From CAYWMD01 sp964458575 (GTDB lineage Bacteria > Verrucomicrobiota > Verrucomicrobiia > Limisphaerales > JADLHS01): DNA of 40,270 nt. The translations under genes were made by a program, and so were the position numbers. The stretch spans positions 1-40,270 of the forward strand of contig CAYWMD010000058.1 in NCBI GenBank assembly GCA_964458575.1, in the 5' to 3' direction. Below the pieces are notes generated by a model. It saw only the letters and a program-made list of their open reading frames with translations. It did not search any database and was not told where the DNA came from. Of the stretch, positions 1 to 7,821 are shown one piece after another. Within the stretch, counting starts at the first letter, position 1. The number at the start of each line of letters is the position of its first letter.

Positions 1-714
1 AAGTATCAGCACAAGGTGCTGTTCTGGGGCATTCTCGGCGCGCTCATCATGCGGGCCGTCATGATCGCGCTCGGGGCGGCGCTCATCACGAAGTTCGCGT
101 GGATCATCTACGTATTCGGCGCGTTCCTGATCCTTACGGGCATCAAGATGATCGTGAAGCGCGAGGAGGAGATTCATCCCGAACGCAATCCGGTGGTGCG
201 CTGGTTCAAGAAGCTCATGCCGGTGACGCCGGAGTATCGTGGCGACAAGTTCTTCGTGCGCGAGAACGGCATCCGCATGGCGACGCCGCTGTTCGTGGTG
301 CTGCTGCTGGTGGAGTTTACAGACCTGATCTTCGCGGTGGATTCCATCCCGGCCATCTTCGCGGTCACGAAAGACCCGTTCATCGTCTATACGTCGAACG
401 TGTTCGCGATCCTCGGTCTGCGGTCACTCTACTTTGCGCTGGCGGGCGTGATGGACAAATTCCATTACCTCAAGATCGGCCTGGGCGTGGTGCTGTCGTT
501 CGTCGGCGTGAAGATGCTCCTCGCGCACACAGTGTGGAAGATTGACACGCTGGTGTCGCTGGGGGTGATCGTGCTGATCCTGGCGACGAGCGTGGTGTGG
601 TCATTGTTGAAGCCGAAGACTGGAAAGCTGCCCCTCACCCCGTCCCTCTCCCCATCGGATGGGGAGAGGGTGGCGGTCAGGCCGGGTGAGGGGTTTTCGA
701 CAACCAAGCCATGA
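1..714 (+). CDS. TerC/Alx-family integral membrane protein (5' end outside window)
   Basis: The frame is open at base 1, so the N-terminus lies upstream of the window. About 237 residues are visible, with several hydrophobic segments and the typical TerC second half: an EFTDLIFAVDSIPAIFAVT stretch followed by FIVYTSNVFAILGLRSLYF. These acidic residues inside membrane helices are characteristic of TerC/Alx proteins, which are linked to metal (tellurite, manganese) homeostasis. The substrate cannot be read from sequence. The last roughly 30 residues (PLTPSLSPSDGERVAVRPGEG and flanks) do not look like a TerC tail; they are the translation of a palindromic repeat at 631-693, so the C-terminus has been replaced or extended by the repeat. 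The stop overlaps the next start as ATGA at 711-714, suggesting translational coupling to the ion channel gene. Confidence 0.88.
   Translation, partial: KYQHKVLFWGILGALIMRAVMIALGAALITKFAWIIYVFGAFLILTGIKMIVKREEEIHPERNPVVRWFKKLMPVTPEYRGDKFFVRENGIRMATPLFVVLLLVEFTDLIFAVDSIPAIFAVTKDPFIVYTSNVFAILGLRSLYFALAGVMDKFHYLKIGLGVVLSFVGVKMLLAHTVWKIDTLVSLGVIVLILATSVVWSLLKPKTGKLPLTPSLSPSDGERVAVRPGEGFSTTKP
631..693. repeat. Palindromic REP-like element inside the 3' end of the TerC gene
   Basis: This is a nested inverted repeat. Outer arms CCCCTCACCC (631-640) and GGGTGAGGGG (684-693) are perfect complements. An inner perfect 13-bp pair, 644-656 and 658-670, is separated by one base. It would form a very stable hairpin. 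It is translated in frame as the C-terminal tail of the TerC protein. It belongs to the CCCTCTCCCC/GGGGAGAGGG type of dispersed bacterial repeat. It lies immediately before the coupled start of the next gene and could affect expression between the two. Confidence 0.85.
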
Positions 715-1592
715 CGAGCCGCATCAAAACATTCGTGGCGTCGAAGCCGTTCCACCACTTCATCGTGGCGGTCATCGTGCTGGCCGGCGTGGTGGCCGGG
801 TTGGAAACGAGCCCGGCCATCATAGCGCAACACGGCGTGTTGCTGCATGGCCTGGACAGATTCATCCTCGGCATCTTCATCATCGAGGCGCTGCTGAAAA
901 TGGCGGCACACGGTCGCCGGCCGTGGCGTTACTTCGCCGACGGCTGGAACGTGTTCGACTTCCTCATCATTGTGATTTGCGTGTTGCCGGTGGGTGGCCC
1001 GTTTGCGGCGGTGTTGCGACTGGCGCGGGCGTTGCGGCTGCTCCGGCTGGTGAGCGCGTTGCCCAAGCTACAGTTGCTCGTCGGCGCGCTGCTCAAGAGC
1101 CTCTCGGCGATGGGTTACGTGAGCCTGCTGCTGGCGTTGCTGTTTTACATCTACGCCGTGGCGGGCATTCACCTGTTCGGGGCGCATGATCCGAAGAATT
1201 TCGGTTCATTGCCGGCGGCGTTCCTGTCGTTGTTCCGGCTCGTGACGCTGGACAACTGGGCGGACCTCTTCGCGGCGCAGGTCGCGCATGTGCCAGGCAT
1301 CAAGGTGGCGGTTTACTTCGTCACGTTCATCGTGTTCGGCACGATGATCATCTTGAACCTGTTCATCGGCATCATCATGAACAGCATGTCCGAAATGCAC
1401 GCGGAGATCGCCGAGCGCGACCGCACGCAGCACGAACGCGAAACCGGCTCGGCCACGCTGGAGGATGAACTCAAATTGCTGGAGTGTGAGATGAAGGAAA
1501 TGCAGACGCGGTTGACCGGGTTGCGTCGGAAGTGGGGAACCGCCGCACGACCGCCCGTTCGCCGGCGAAACGTGGAGGAGGTGGCGGCATGA
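711..1592 (+). CDS. Voltage-gated-type cation channel (Ion_trans family, single six-TM domain)
   Basis: The 293-residue protein has the layout of a single-domain bacterial voltage-gated channel. S1-S3 are hydrophobic helices. S4 has arginines at about every third position (RLARALRLLRLV, about residues 104-115). A pore loop carries TLDNWADL (about 181-188), followed by a strongly hydrophobic S6 (IVFGTMIILNLFIGIIMNSM). The pore motif sits where NaChBac-type sodium channels have TLESW, so the selectivity-filter glutamate appears to be aspartate here; ion selectivity is therefore uncertain. The tail from about residue 225 is charged and likely a coiled coil, as in channels that assemble as tetramers. 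Both ends overlap neighbours by ATGA (711-714, 1589-1592), so it is probably co-translated with the TerC and PGPGW genes. Confidence 0.87.
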   Translation: MTSRIKTFVASKPFHHFIVAVIVLAGVVAGLETSPAIIAQHGVLLHGLDRFILGIFIIEALLKMAAHGRRPWRYFADGWNVFDFLIIVICVLPVGGPFAAVLRLARALRLLRLVSALPKLQLLVGALLKSLSAMGYVSLLLALLFYIYAVAGIHLFGAHDPKNFGSLPAAFLSLFRLVTLDNWADLFAAQVAHVPGIKVAVYFVTFIVFGTMIILNLFIGIIMNSMSEMHAEIAERDRTQHERETGSATLEDELKLLECEMKEMQTRLTGLRRKWGTAARPPVRRRNVEEVAA

Positions 1593-1837
1593 AGAAGTTT
1601 TTCGTTGCCCTCATTGGCGGGACGGTGTTGCTCGTGGGCGTCGTGATGCTGGCATTGCCCGGGCCGGGTTTGCTCGTGATGACGGCGGGCGTGGCCATTC
1701 TGGCGACGGAATTCATCTGGGCCCGACGCGCGTGGCGCAAGGCGAAGGGCACGGTGGCCCGCGCGCGGCGCAAGTCTGGTTTGCGGGACTGGCTGCGGCG
1801 GCGACGCTCGTGGTTCGCGACCAAATCATCCGCCTGA
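1589..1837 (+). CDS. Small PGPGW-family transmembrane protein
   Basis: The 82-residue protein starts at 1589, where ATGA overlaps the channel stop. A strong ribosome-binding site, GGAGGAGG at 1574-1581, sits 7 bases upstream and decides this start over an earlier in-frame ATG at 1532. It has a hydrophobic helix, the LPGPGLLVMTAGVAILATEF motif typical of PGPGW proteins, and a basic, arginine-rich tail that should face the cytoplasm. The family has no established biochemical role. The tight linkage to a TerC protein and an ion channel suggests a membrane or ion-related function, which is inference only. Confidence 0.85.
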   Translation: MKKFFVALIGGTVLLVGVVMLALPGPGLLVMTAGVAILATEFIWARRAWRKAKGTVARARRKSGLRDWLRRRRSWFATKSSA

Positions 1838-1870
1838 CCTGATCGAAACGCACGACCGCGCGTGAGGAAA

Positions 1871-2923
1871 TCACCTGGGGACCGGGCCGGTCTTTTCGGC
1901 GGTCGGGATCTGCTCCAACAACTCGTAATCCACCAACGCGTAAACCAGCCGGCCGTCCGGGCGGCGGAGCAATGCACCGGTGGGCGTCAGCCGCAAAATG
2001 ACATGGGCCGGTTTCATGTCCAGCACCCGGAAACCCGCTTCGGCCAGTTCGCCGACAACCGTTTCGGTGGTTTCGCGCAGAAACCGCAGCCGCACACTCC
2101 CCGAAAGCTGCAGGTGATCCGCGGCCTGTTCGGCGTCCAGGCCGTCAATCCAGCCATACACCAGCAAGTATTGGCGTTGAATATCCAGCTTCACGTCGCG
2201 GAGTCGCGCTTGTTTCACGGCAAACTTGTCCTCGCTCCGGCCCGTCTGCCAGAGCGCCAACTGGTCCGGCGGGGCATAAATCGCCAGAGGCCGCTTGGTG
2301 TAAATGCGCCGCTCTTTGACACCGAACCGCGCCGCGCGCAGTTGCGTGACAATGGAAAATTCCTCGAAGGGCGAATTGAATTCCGCGTGAATGAACCTCT
2401 GGTCCGTTACCGTGTCGAGCGGCAACGCCTCGGCCACGCGACTGTAGCGCACGATCAACTCGAGCGCTTCGCCTTGCCAGCGCTGGGTTGCCACCTTGTA
2501 GATCGTGCTCGTGCCGCGCAGGCGCTGGCGGTGATCATCAAACCATTCCGGGGCAAACCAGTTTTCGGGTTGAAGATGACGCGCAAACGGAAGCCCGAAG
2601 CGGGTGAGAAACAAATCCCCGCCCGCCGCCGGCTGGGAGCAAAAATAGTCAACGCCCTGAATCCGTCGCCGGATAAAAGCGTTCTCGGCGGCGCGCGGCG
2701 GCGGCGACGTCGGCAAGCCATCCGCGATCGTCAGGGCGGAGGAAGCATCTTGCCGAACCGGCGTCTCCCGGCAATTCCACGGAACGCCAAGTGCTTCGAG
2801 TTCCGTGACGACAGCGTTTGCCCGCTCCGTACCTGCGCCTTGGGAGTTCTCTCTTTTCTGATCGGGCCAGCCCGCAAGCAAGCGATTCGCCTGGTATTGA
2901 TATGGGACGGTGATGGTTTTCAC
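1871..2923 (-). CDS. Hypothetical protein with possible protein-kinase-like C-terminal half
   Basis: I do not recognise this 350-residue protein as a named family. The reading frame is long, has codon use like its neighbours, and is divergent from the LysR gene 88 bp away. Two segments near the C-terminus recall the kinase fold: VLDMKPAHVIL (about residue 300), like the catalytic loop D-x-K-P-x-N/H, and ALVDYELL (about residues 326-333), like the DFG region with a degenerate motif. YKVATQ and LELIVRYSR near residues 143-160 could be the nucleotide-binding strands. No signal peptide or membrane segment is evident. An atypical small-molecule or protein kinase, or an inactive pseudokinase, are both possible. 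Confidence 0.6.
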   Translation of the reverse strand: MKTITVPYQYQANRLLAGWPDQKRENSQGAGTERANAVVTELEALGVPWNCRETPVRQDASSALTIADGLPTSPPPRAAENAFIRRRIQGVDYFCSQPAAGGDLFLTRFGLPFARHLQPENWFAPEWFDDHRQRLRGTSTIYKVATQRWQGEALELIVRYSRVAEALPLDTVTDQRFIHAEFNSPFEEFSIVTQLRAARFGVKERRIYTKRPLAIYAPPDQLALWQTGRSEDKFAVKQARLRDVKLDIQRQYLLVYGWIDGLDAEQAADHLQLSGSVRLRFLRETTETVVGELAEAGFRVLDMKPAHVILRLTPTGALLRRPDGRLVYALVDYELLEQIPTAEKTGPVPR

Positions 2924-3011
2924 GAGCCAAGCATCGCCCGCGCCCGCCGGGGCGGGAATTCGACATATAGAAAAAGTTCGTTCTGTTTTTTGAAACGACT
3001 AAGCTCCGGCC

Positions 3012-3929
3012 ATGCCGCAATTGAACTACCACCATCTTCGCTATTTCTGGGTCATCGCCCGGGAGCGAAGCCTCACGCGCGCCGCGCGGGCCTTGAACGT
3101 CTCCGCGTCAGCCTTGAGCACGCAGTTGCGGACGCTTGAGGCCGAGCTGGGCCGGCCTTTGTTCGAGCGCGGGCGGAAATCCTTCGTGTTGACCGAGGCC
3201 GGCAAGCTGGCGTTCGATTACGCGGAAACCATTTTTCACTCCGGCGCCGAAATGCTCGACACCTTTGCCGGCAAATCCCCCGGGCAGCGCAAAGTGCTTC
3301 GTGTCGGCGCCATGGCGACACTGTCGCGCAATTTTCAATTCGAGTTCATCCGCCCGGCGCTCGCCCATCGCGACGTCGAGGTGGTTTTGCGCTCCGGCAA
3401 CTTGCGGGAACTGCTCCTGCAACTTGAAACCTACGGCGTGGATCTGGTGCTTTCCACCGAACCGGTGCGCAGCGACACCGAGCGGGTGTTGAATCATCAC
3501 CTCATCGCTGAACATCCCGTCAGTCTGGTGGCGGCGCGATCGGTCCGGGTGCCGCGCGCACAGTTTCCTCTGAACCTGCGCCATGTTCCGCTGGTGTTGC
3601 CCGGCCGGCAGAGTTCAATGCGGTCGCCTTTCGATGCCTTGCTGGCCGCGGCGGGCGTGCAACCGCACATCGCCGCGGAAGTGGATGACATGGCGATGCT
3701 GCGTCTGCTGGCGCGCCAGGGAGTCGGCGTGACCCTGGTCCCGCCGGTGGTGGTGCAGGACGAGTTGCGTGACGGCCGGCTGCGGGAAATCTGCAAAGTG
3801 CCCGGGTTGACCAAGACGTTTTACGCGATCACGCTTCAGCGGCAGTTTCCCAATCCGCTCGTGCGCGAACTGATCGCACGGTCGCAGGGGGTGCGTGCCG
3901 TGGAAAGGCGCGGACGAAAAAGGAAGTGA
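3012..3929 (+). CDS. LysR-family transcriptional regulator (NhaR-like)
   Basis: The 305-residue protein has the standard LysR architecture. An N-terminal winged helix-turn-helix (residues 1-62) contains YHHLRYFWVIARERSLTRAA and LSTQLRTLEAELGRPLFER, followed by a periplasmic-binding-protein-like effector domain to the end. The opening words MPQLNYHHLRYFW resemble NhaR-type regulators rather than the commoner LysR start. LysR proteins often control a divergently transcribed neighbour, which here is the kinase-like gene ending its promoter at 2923. The tspO operon begins 156 bp downstream on the same strand and could also be a target. The effector is not predictable. No clear Shine-Dalgarno sequence precedes the ATG. 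Confidence 0.9.
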   Translation: MPQLNYHHLRYFWVIARERSLTRAARALNVSASALSTQLRTLEAELGRPLFERGRKSFVLTEAGKLAFDYAETIFHSGAEMLDTFAGKSPGQRKVLRVGAMATLSRNFQFEFIRPALAHRDVEVVLRSGNLRELLLQLETYGVDLVLSTEPVRSDTERVLNHHLIAEHPVSLVAARSVRVPRAQFPLNLRHVPLVLPGRQSSMRSPFDALLAAAGVQPHIAAEVDDMAMLRLLARQGVGVTLVPPVVVQDELRDGRLREICKVPGLTKTFYAITLQRQFPNPLVRELIARSQGVRAVERRGRKRK

Positions 3930-4085
3930 CCGCAAAGCATCGGACAACCCCGCGGCTTTTGCCGGGCCACGGACGCCGAAAATCCGGGCTGAGGGTGGAC
4001 TGCAACGCGCCAAGGCAGACGGGAAATCCGGGCAGGGCCGGGCCGGGCTTGGCGGATGAAGTTCGCCGGGCTAGGATTTGCCGCC

Positions 4086-4586
4086 ATGCCAGTTCAAGCC
4101 GATAAAATGTCACCGAAGGCACGCTTGCGTCCGGCTCTGGCGCTCGTCGGGTGGCTGCTGCTTTCTTTTGCTGCGGCATACTTTGGCGGATTGTTCATGC
4201 CCGGCGACTGGTATGCCTCGTTGAAAAAGCCAACGTGGAATCCGCCGGGCTGGGTCTTTGGCCCGGTGTGGACGGCGCTTTACGCCATGATGGGCGTGGC
4301 GGCGTGGCTCGTGTGGAAGCGCGGCGGTTTCGCAGTGCAACGCCGACCACTGGCGTTGTTCCTCATCCAACTCGCGCTCAACGCCGCGTGGACGCCGCTG
4401 TTCTTCGGCCTGCATCGTCCCGGTTTGGCCTTTGCGGAAATCGTGCTGCTTTGGCTGGCGATTGCGGCGACGATTCGGGCGTTTCGTCACGTGAGTCGCC
4501 CCGCCGCATGGCTGCTTGCGCCCTACCTAGTGTGGGTGAGTTTTGCCTCGGTGTTGAACTTCACGCTGTGGCGGATGAACCTCTGA
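4086..4586 (+). CDS. tspO: TspO/MBR-family tryptophan-rich sensory protein
   Basis: TspO is a five-helix membrane protein that binds porphyrins and is tied to light, oxygen or stress signalling in bacteria. The family signature is clear: WNPPGWVFGPVWTALYAMMG, then NAAWTPLFFGLHRPG, then a C-terminal helix ending in NFTLWRMN, with the usual tryptophan-rich character. The start at 4086 (166 residues) fits the family length; ATG at 4056 would add an unneeded leader and ATG at 4107 is also possible. It opens a four-gene plus-strand set with an SDR protein and DNA photolyase. This grouping of tspO with photolyase is seen in light-response gene sets of other bacteria, so a light-related role is plausible. 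Confidence 0.92.
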   Translation: MPVQADKMSPKARLRPALALVGWLLLSFAAAYFGGLFMPGDWYASLKKPTWNPPGWVFGPVWTALYAMMGVAAWLVWKRGGFAVQRRPLALFLIQLALNAAWTPLFFGLHRPGLAFAEIVLLWLAIAATIRAFRHVSRPAAWLLAPYLVWVSFASVLNFTLWRMNL

Positions 4587-4595
4587 TTTCAGGCC

Positions 4596-5507
4596 ATGAA
4601 CATTCTCCTCACCGGCGCGAGTGGTTTCATCGGCGGCGCATTAAGTGCGCGGCTAATGAAAAGCGGGCATCGCGTCGTGCCCTTGCGCCGCTCTCCCGCC
4701 CTTGGCGACGAAGCCGGGCCGACGTGGAATCCGGCGGCGGGAAAAATCAGTCTCGAACCAAACAGCCCGCTCGATGCGGTGGTTCATCTCGCCGGCGAAA
4801 ACATCGCCCAACGCTGGACGCCCGCAGCGAAGGAGCGCATCCGCGCCAGCCGCGTGGATGCGACGCGGTTGCTGTGTAACGCGCTGGTCCGGTTGCCGCA
4901 GCCGCCGCGGCTTTTGATCTGCGCCTCGGCCACGGGTTTTTATGGAGACCGAGGCGACGAGTGGCTTGAGGAAAAAAGCGCGCCCGGCACTGGTTTTCTC
5001 CCGGAGGTTTGCCAGGCGTGGGAAGCGGCGGCGGACGCGGCCCGGCAACGTGGCATGCGCGTGGTGCATCTGCGGCTCGGCATCGTGCTGGCCGGAAATG
5101 GTGGCGCGCTGGCGAAGATGTTGCCCGCTTTCCGCCTCGGCGTGGGCGGTCGGCTCGGAACGGGGCGGCAATTTTGGAGCTGGATTGCGCTGGAAGATTT
5201 GCTGCGCATCGTGGAGCAGGCGTTACAAGACGACCGCTTGAACGGCGCGGTGAACACGGTGTCGCCCGAACCGGTCACCAATGCGGAGTTCACCAAGACG
5301 CTCGCTCGCGCGCTGCAACGGCCCGCGTTTTTACCGGTGCCAGCGTTCGCCGTGAAGTTGCTTTTTGCCGAGATGGGTCGGGAGGCATTGCTTGGCAGCG
5401 CGCGGGTGCGGCCCGCGCGGCTGATCGAGAGCGGCTTCGAGTTTCGCCTGGCCCGTCTCGATGTCGCGCTGAAGCACGCGCTCAATCAAACGCAGCCAAT
5501 CAAATGA
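4596..5507 (+). CDS. TIGR01777-family NAD(P)-binding epimerase/SDR protein (YfcH-like)
   Basis: The 303-residue protein begins with a Rossmann glycine motif (LLTGASGFIGGAL, residues 4-16) and contains VVHLAGENIAQRWT, the ASATGFYG segment with the candidate catalytic tyrosine, and the C-terminal DUF1731-type region (FLPVPAFAVKLLFAEMGREALL). These mark the YfcH/TIGR01777 branch of extended short-chain dehydrogenases. The reaction catalysed is not established for the family. It begins 9 bp after tspO and overlaps the photolyase start by ATGA at 5504-5507. It therefore belongs to the same transcript and probably serves the same light-linked or pigment-linked function. Confidence 0.9.
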   Translation: MNILLTGASGFIGGALSARLMKSGHRVVPLRRSPALGDEAGPTWNPAAGKISLEPNSPLDAVVHLAGENIAQRWTPAAKERIRASRVDATRLLCNALVRLPQPPRLLICASATGFYGDRGDEWLEEKSAPGTGFLPEVCQAWEAAADAARQRGMRVVHLRLGIVLAGNGGALAKMLPAFRLGVGGRLGTGRQFWSWIALEDLLRIVEQALQDDRLNGAVNTVSPEPVTNAEFTKTLARALQRPAFLPVPAFAVKLLFAEMGREALLGSARVRPARLIESGFEFRLARLDVALKHALNQTQPIK

Positions 5508-6955
5508 ACAAGACTTCGATCCATTGGTTCAGGCTGGACTTGCGGCTGGCGGACAACCCGGCGCTCCTCGCGGCGCTGAAGTCCGGCGGCCCGGTCGTGC
5601 CCGTGTTCATCTGGTCGCCGGAGGAGGAAGCGCCGTGGCAACCCGGCGGCGCGTCGAAGTGGTGGTTGCATCAATCGCTCGCGGCGCTGGATGCACAACT
5701 GCGCTCGGCGGGTTCGCGGCTGGTGATCCGGCGCGGGCCGACGTTCAAAACGCTGCGCGGATTGCTGAAGGAAACCGGCGCGACAGCGGTCTTCTGGAAT
5801 CGCCGCTACGAGCCCGCCGTGATCGCGCGCGACAAAATCATCAAGGAAGCACTGCGCACCGAAGGCATCGAGGCGGAGAGCTTCAACGCCGCGCTGTTGA
5901 ACGAGCCGTGGACCATCCAGAATCAGAGCGGCAAACCGTTTCAAGTCTTCACGCCGTTCTGGCGGCATTGCCTCGCGAAGGCCGAACCAGCCGAGCCGTT
6001 GCCGTCGCCAAAACAAATCGCCTCGCTGTCACGCTGGCCGAAGTCGCTCGCGCTCGACGAACTGGAACTTGAACCCCGGATCAAGTGGGCGGATGGTTTT
6101 CGCAAGGTGTGGCAGCCGGGTGAAGCCGGGGCTGCGGCCGCGTTGAAACAGTTTCTCACCGCGGCGTTCGACGATTATTCCGAGCAACGCAACCGGCCTG
6201 ATGTGATTGGCACGTCGCGGCTCTCGCCGCATCTGCACTTCGGCGAAATCAGCCCGCGTCAGGTGTGGCATGGATTGAAGGCGATGGCGGCGAAGCGAGG
6301 GCTGGCGGTTGCGCAATGGCGCGGCTCGCAGTTTTTGGCGGAAGTCGGCTGGCGCGAGTTTGCGCATCATTTGCTTTACCACTTCCCGCACACACCGGCA
6401 GAACCGTTGCGTGCCGACTTCAAAAAGTTTCCGTGGCGTAAGGACGCCGCCTGGCTCAAGGCCTGGCAAAAAGGCCGCACCGGCTTTCCCATCGTGGATG
6501 CCGGCATGCGCGAGTTGTGGACGACCGGCTGGATGCACAATCGCGTGCGGATGATCGTGGCGAGCTTTCTGGTCAAAGACCTCTTGATCTCGTGGCAGGA
6601 AGGCGCGCGTTGGTTCTGGGACACGCTCGTGGACGCGGATCTCGCGCAAAATACGCTGGGCTGGCAATGGACAGCAGGTTGCGGCGCGGATGCGGTGCCG
6701 TATTTCCGCGTGTTCAACCCCACGACGCAAGGTGAGAAATTCGATCCGAATGGCGATTACGTCCGTCGTTGGTGTCCGGAACTCGCGAAGCTTCCCGCTG
6801 AGTGGATTCATCAGCCGGACAGGTCGCCGCCGGAAATTCTCCGCGCGGCCGGGGTTGAGCTTGGGCGCAACTATCCCGAACCAATCGTCAGCCATGCCAT
6901 CGCCCGCGAGGTGGCATTGGAAGCGTTTGCGCGGCTCAAAGTCGGGACGAAATGA
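5504..6955 (+). CDS. phr: Deoxyribodipyrimidine photolyase (cryptochrome/photolyase family)
   Basis: The enzyme repairs UV-induced cyclobutane pyrimidine dimers using blue light, with FAD as catalyst and usually a folate or deazaflavin antenna. The 483-residue length fits class I photolyases. The N-terminal alpha/beta antenna domain starts IHWFRLDLRLADNPAL. The C-terminal FAD domain shows TSRLSPHLHFGEISPRQVW, FPIVDAGMRELWTTGWMHNR and DADLAQNTLGWQWTAGCG with the expected tryptophans, then FRVFNPTTQGEKFDP. The start at 5504 is chosen because the conserved N-terminus begins there and ATG overlaps the previous stop. The frame is open further upstream, but that part lies inside the SDR gene and is not homologous. 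Confidence 0.96.
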   Translation: MNKTSIHWFRLDLRLADNPALLAALKSGGPVVPVFIWSPEEEAPWQPGGASKWWLHQSLAALDAQLRSAGSRLVIRRGPTFKTLRGLLKETGATAVFWNRRYEPAVIARDKIIKEALRTEGIEAESFNAALLNEPWTIQNQSGKPFQVFTPFWRHCLAKAEPAEPLPSPKQIASLSRWPKSLALDELELEPRIKWADGFRKVWQPGEAGAAAALKQFLTAAFDDYSEQRNRPDVIGTSRLSPHLHFGEISPRQVWHGLKAMAAKRGLAVAQWRGSQFLAEVGWREFAHHLLYHFPHTPAEPLRADFKKFPWRKDAAWLKAWQKGRTGFPIVDAGMRELWTTGWMHNRVRMIVASFLVKDLLISWQEGARWFWDTLVDADLAQNTLGWQWTAGCGADAVPYFRVFNPTTQGEKFDPNGDYVRRWCPELAKLPAEWIHQPDRSPPEILRAAGVELGRNYPEPIVSHAIAREVALEAFARLKVGTK

Positions 6956-6993
6956 CGTGTAACAGATTGGTGCCGTCCTTCGTCTCAACTGGC

Positions 6994-7821
6994 ATGAACA
7001 AACGACTTGGTTGTTTGGTGCTGCTGGTTTGTGGCCTGTTCGCCGTGTTGACCCAAGGCTGGGCGCAGGCTGCGGCCGGTCGGAGTTTGCCGCCGGGCTT
7101 TCAATGGCTGGAATTGACGGTGGACGGCGTTGCGCGCGAAGCATTGATTTACGTTCCATCAGCCGCAAAGACCACGGCCACGCCCGTCGTGTTCGTGTTT
7201 CACGGCCACGGCGGCAACGCGCGCCAGGCGGCGCGCAGTTTCGCAATGAGCCAGGAATGGCCCGACGCGATTTCGGTTTACATGCAGGGCCTCAATACGC
7301 CCGGCCGGTTGACTGATCCGGAAGGAAAGAAGCCCGGCTGGCAGAAGGAACTCGGCGATCAAAACGACCGCGATCTAAAATTCTTCGACGCCGTTCTGGC
7401 GCGCTTAAAACAGGATTACAAGGTGGACGGGAAGCGCGTTTACGCCACCGGACATTCCAACGGCGGCGCGTTCACGTATCTGCTGTGGGCGGAGCGCGGC
7501 GATGTTTTTGCCGCGGTGGCGCCCTCGGCGGCGGCATTCCGGGACGTGCGAAAACTCAAACCGAAACCAGCCATGCACCTGGCCGGGGAACAAGACACGC
7601 TGGTGAAGTTCGCCTGGCAAAAGTTAACCATGGACGCGGTGCGCAAGCTCAATAGCTGCGAGCGCGAAGGAAAGCCGTGGGCGGAACTCTGTAAGATCTA
7701 CCCGTCAGCGACCGGCACGCCCTTCGTGACTTACATCCATCCGGGCGGCCACCAATTTACCCAGGACGCGCCCGCGCTCATCGTCAAGTTCTTCAAGGAA
7801 CATCCCGTCACACAAAACTGA
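6994..7821 (+). CDS. Secreted alpha/beta-hydrolase, polyhydroxybutyrate-depolymerase/feruloyl-esterase-like (LpqC type)
   Basis: A signal peptide (MNKRLGCLVLLVCG with a likely AQA cleavage site near residue 25) is followed by an esterase fold. FVFHGHGGNARQAA is the oxyanion region. YATGHSNGGAFTY holds the nucleophile serine. GEQDTLVKF likely holds the acid, and HPGGHQFTQ the catalytic histidine. The family cleaves ester bonds in polyesters or plant-derived feruloyl groups; the substrate is not determinable here. ATG at 6994 gives a clean signal peptide. ATG at 6952 overlaps the photolyase stop as ATGA and is an alternative that lengthens the leader by 14 residues. The 3' end overlaps the convergent cupin gene by 14 bp. 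Confidence 0.82.
   Translation: MNKRLGCLVLLVCGLFAVLTQGWAQAAAGRSLPPGFQWLELTVDGVAREALIYVPSAAKTTATPVVFVFHGHGGNARQAARSFAMSQEWPDAISVYMQGLNTPGRLTDPEGKKPGWQKELGDQNDRDLKFFDAVLARLKQDYKVDGKRVYATGHSNGGAFTYLLWAERGDVFAAVAPSAAAFRDVRKLKPKPAMHLAGEQDTLVKFAWQKLTMDAVRKLNSCEREGKPWAELCKIYPSATGTPFVTYIHPGGHQFTQDAPALIVKFFKEHPVTQN

Noticed and set aside
1862..3139. Long plus-strand frame of 425 codons
   Set aside because: It is the antisense shadow of the kinase-like gene, and it overlaps the LysR start. Its composition is that of a high-GC shadow frame.
5009..5503. N-terminal extension of the photolyase
   Set aside because: It lies inside the SDR gene in another frame and the photolyase fold begins at 5504.
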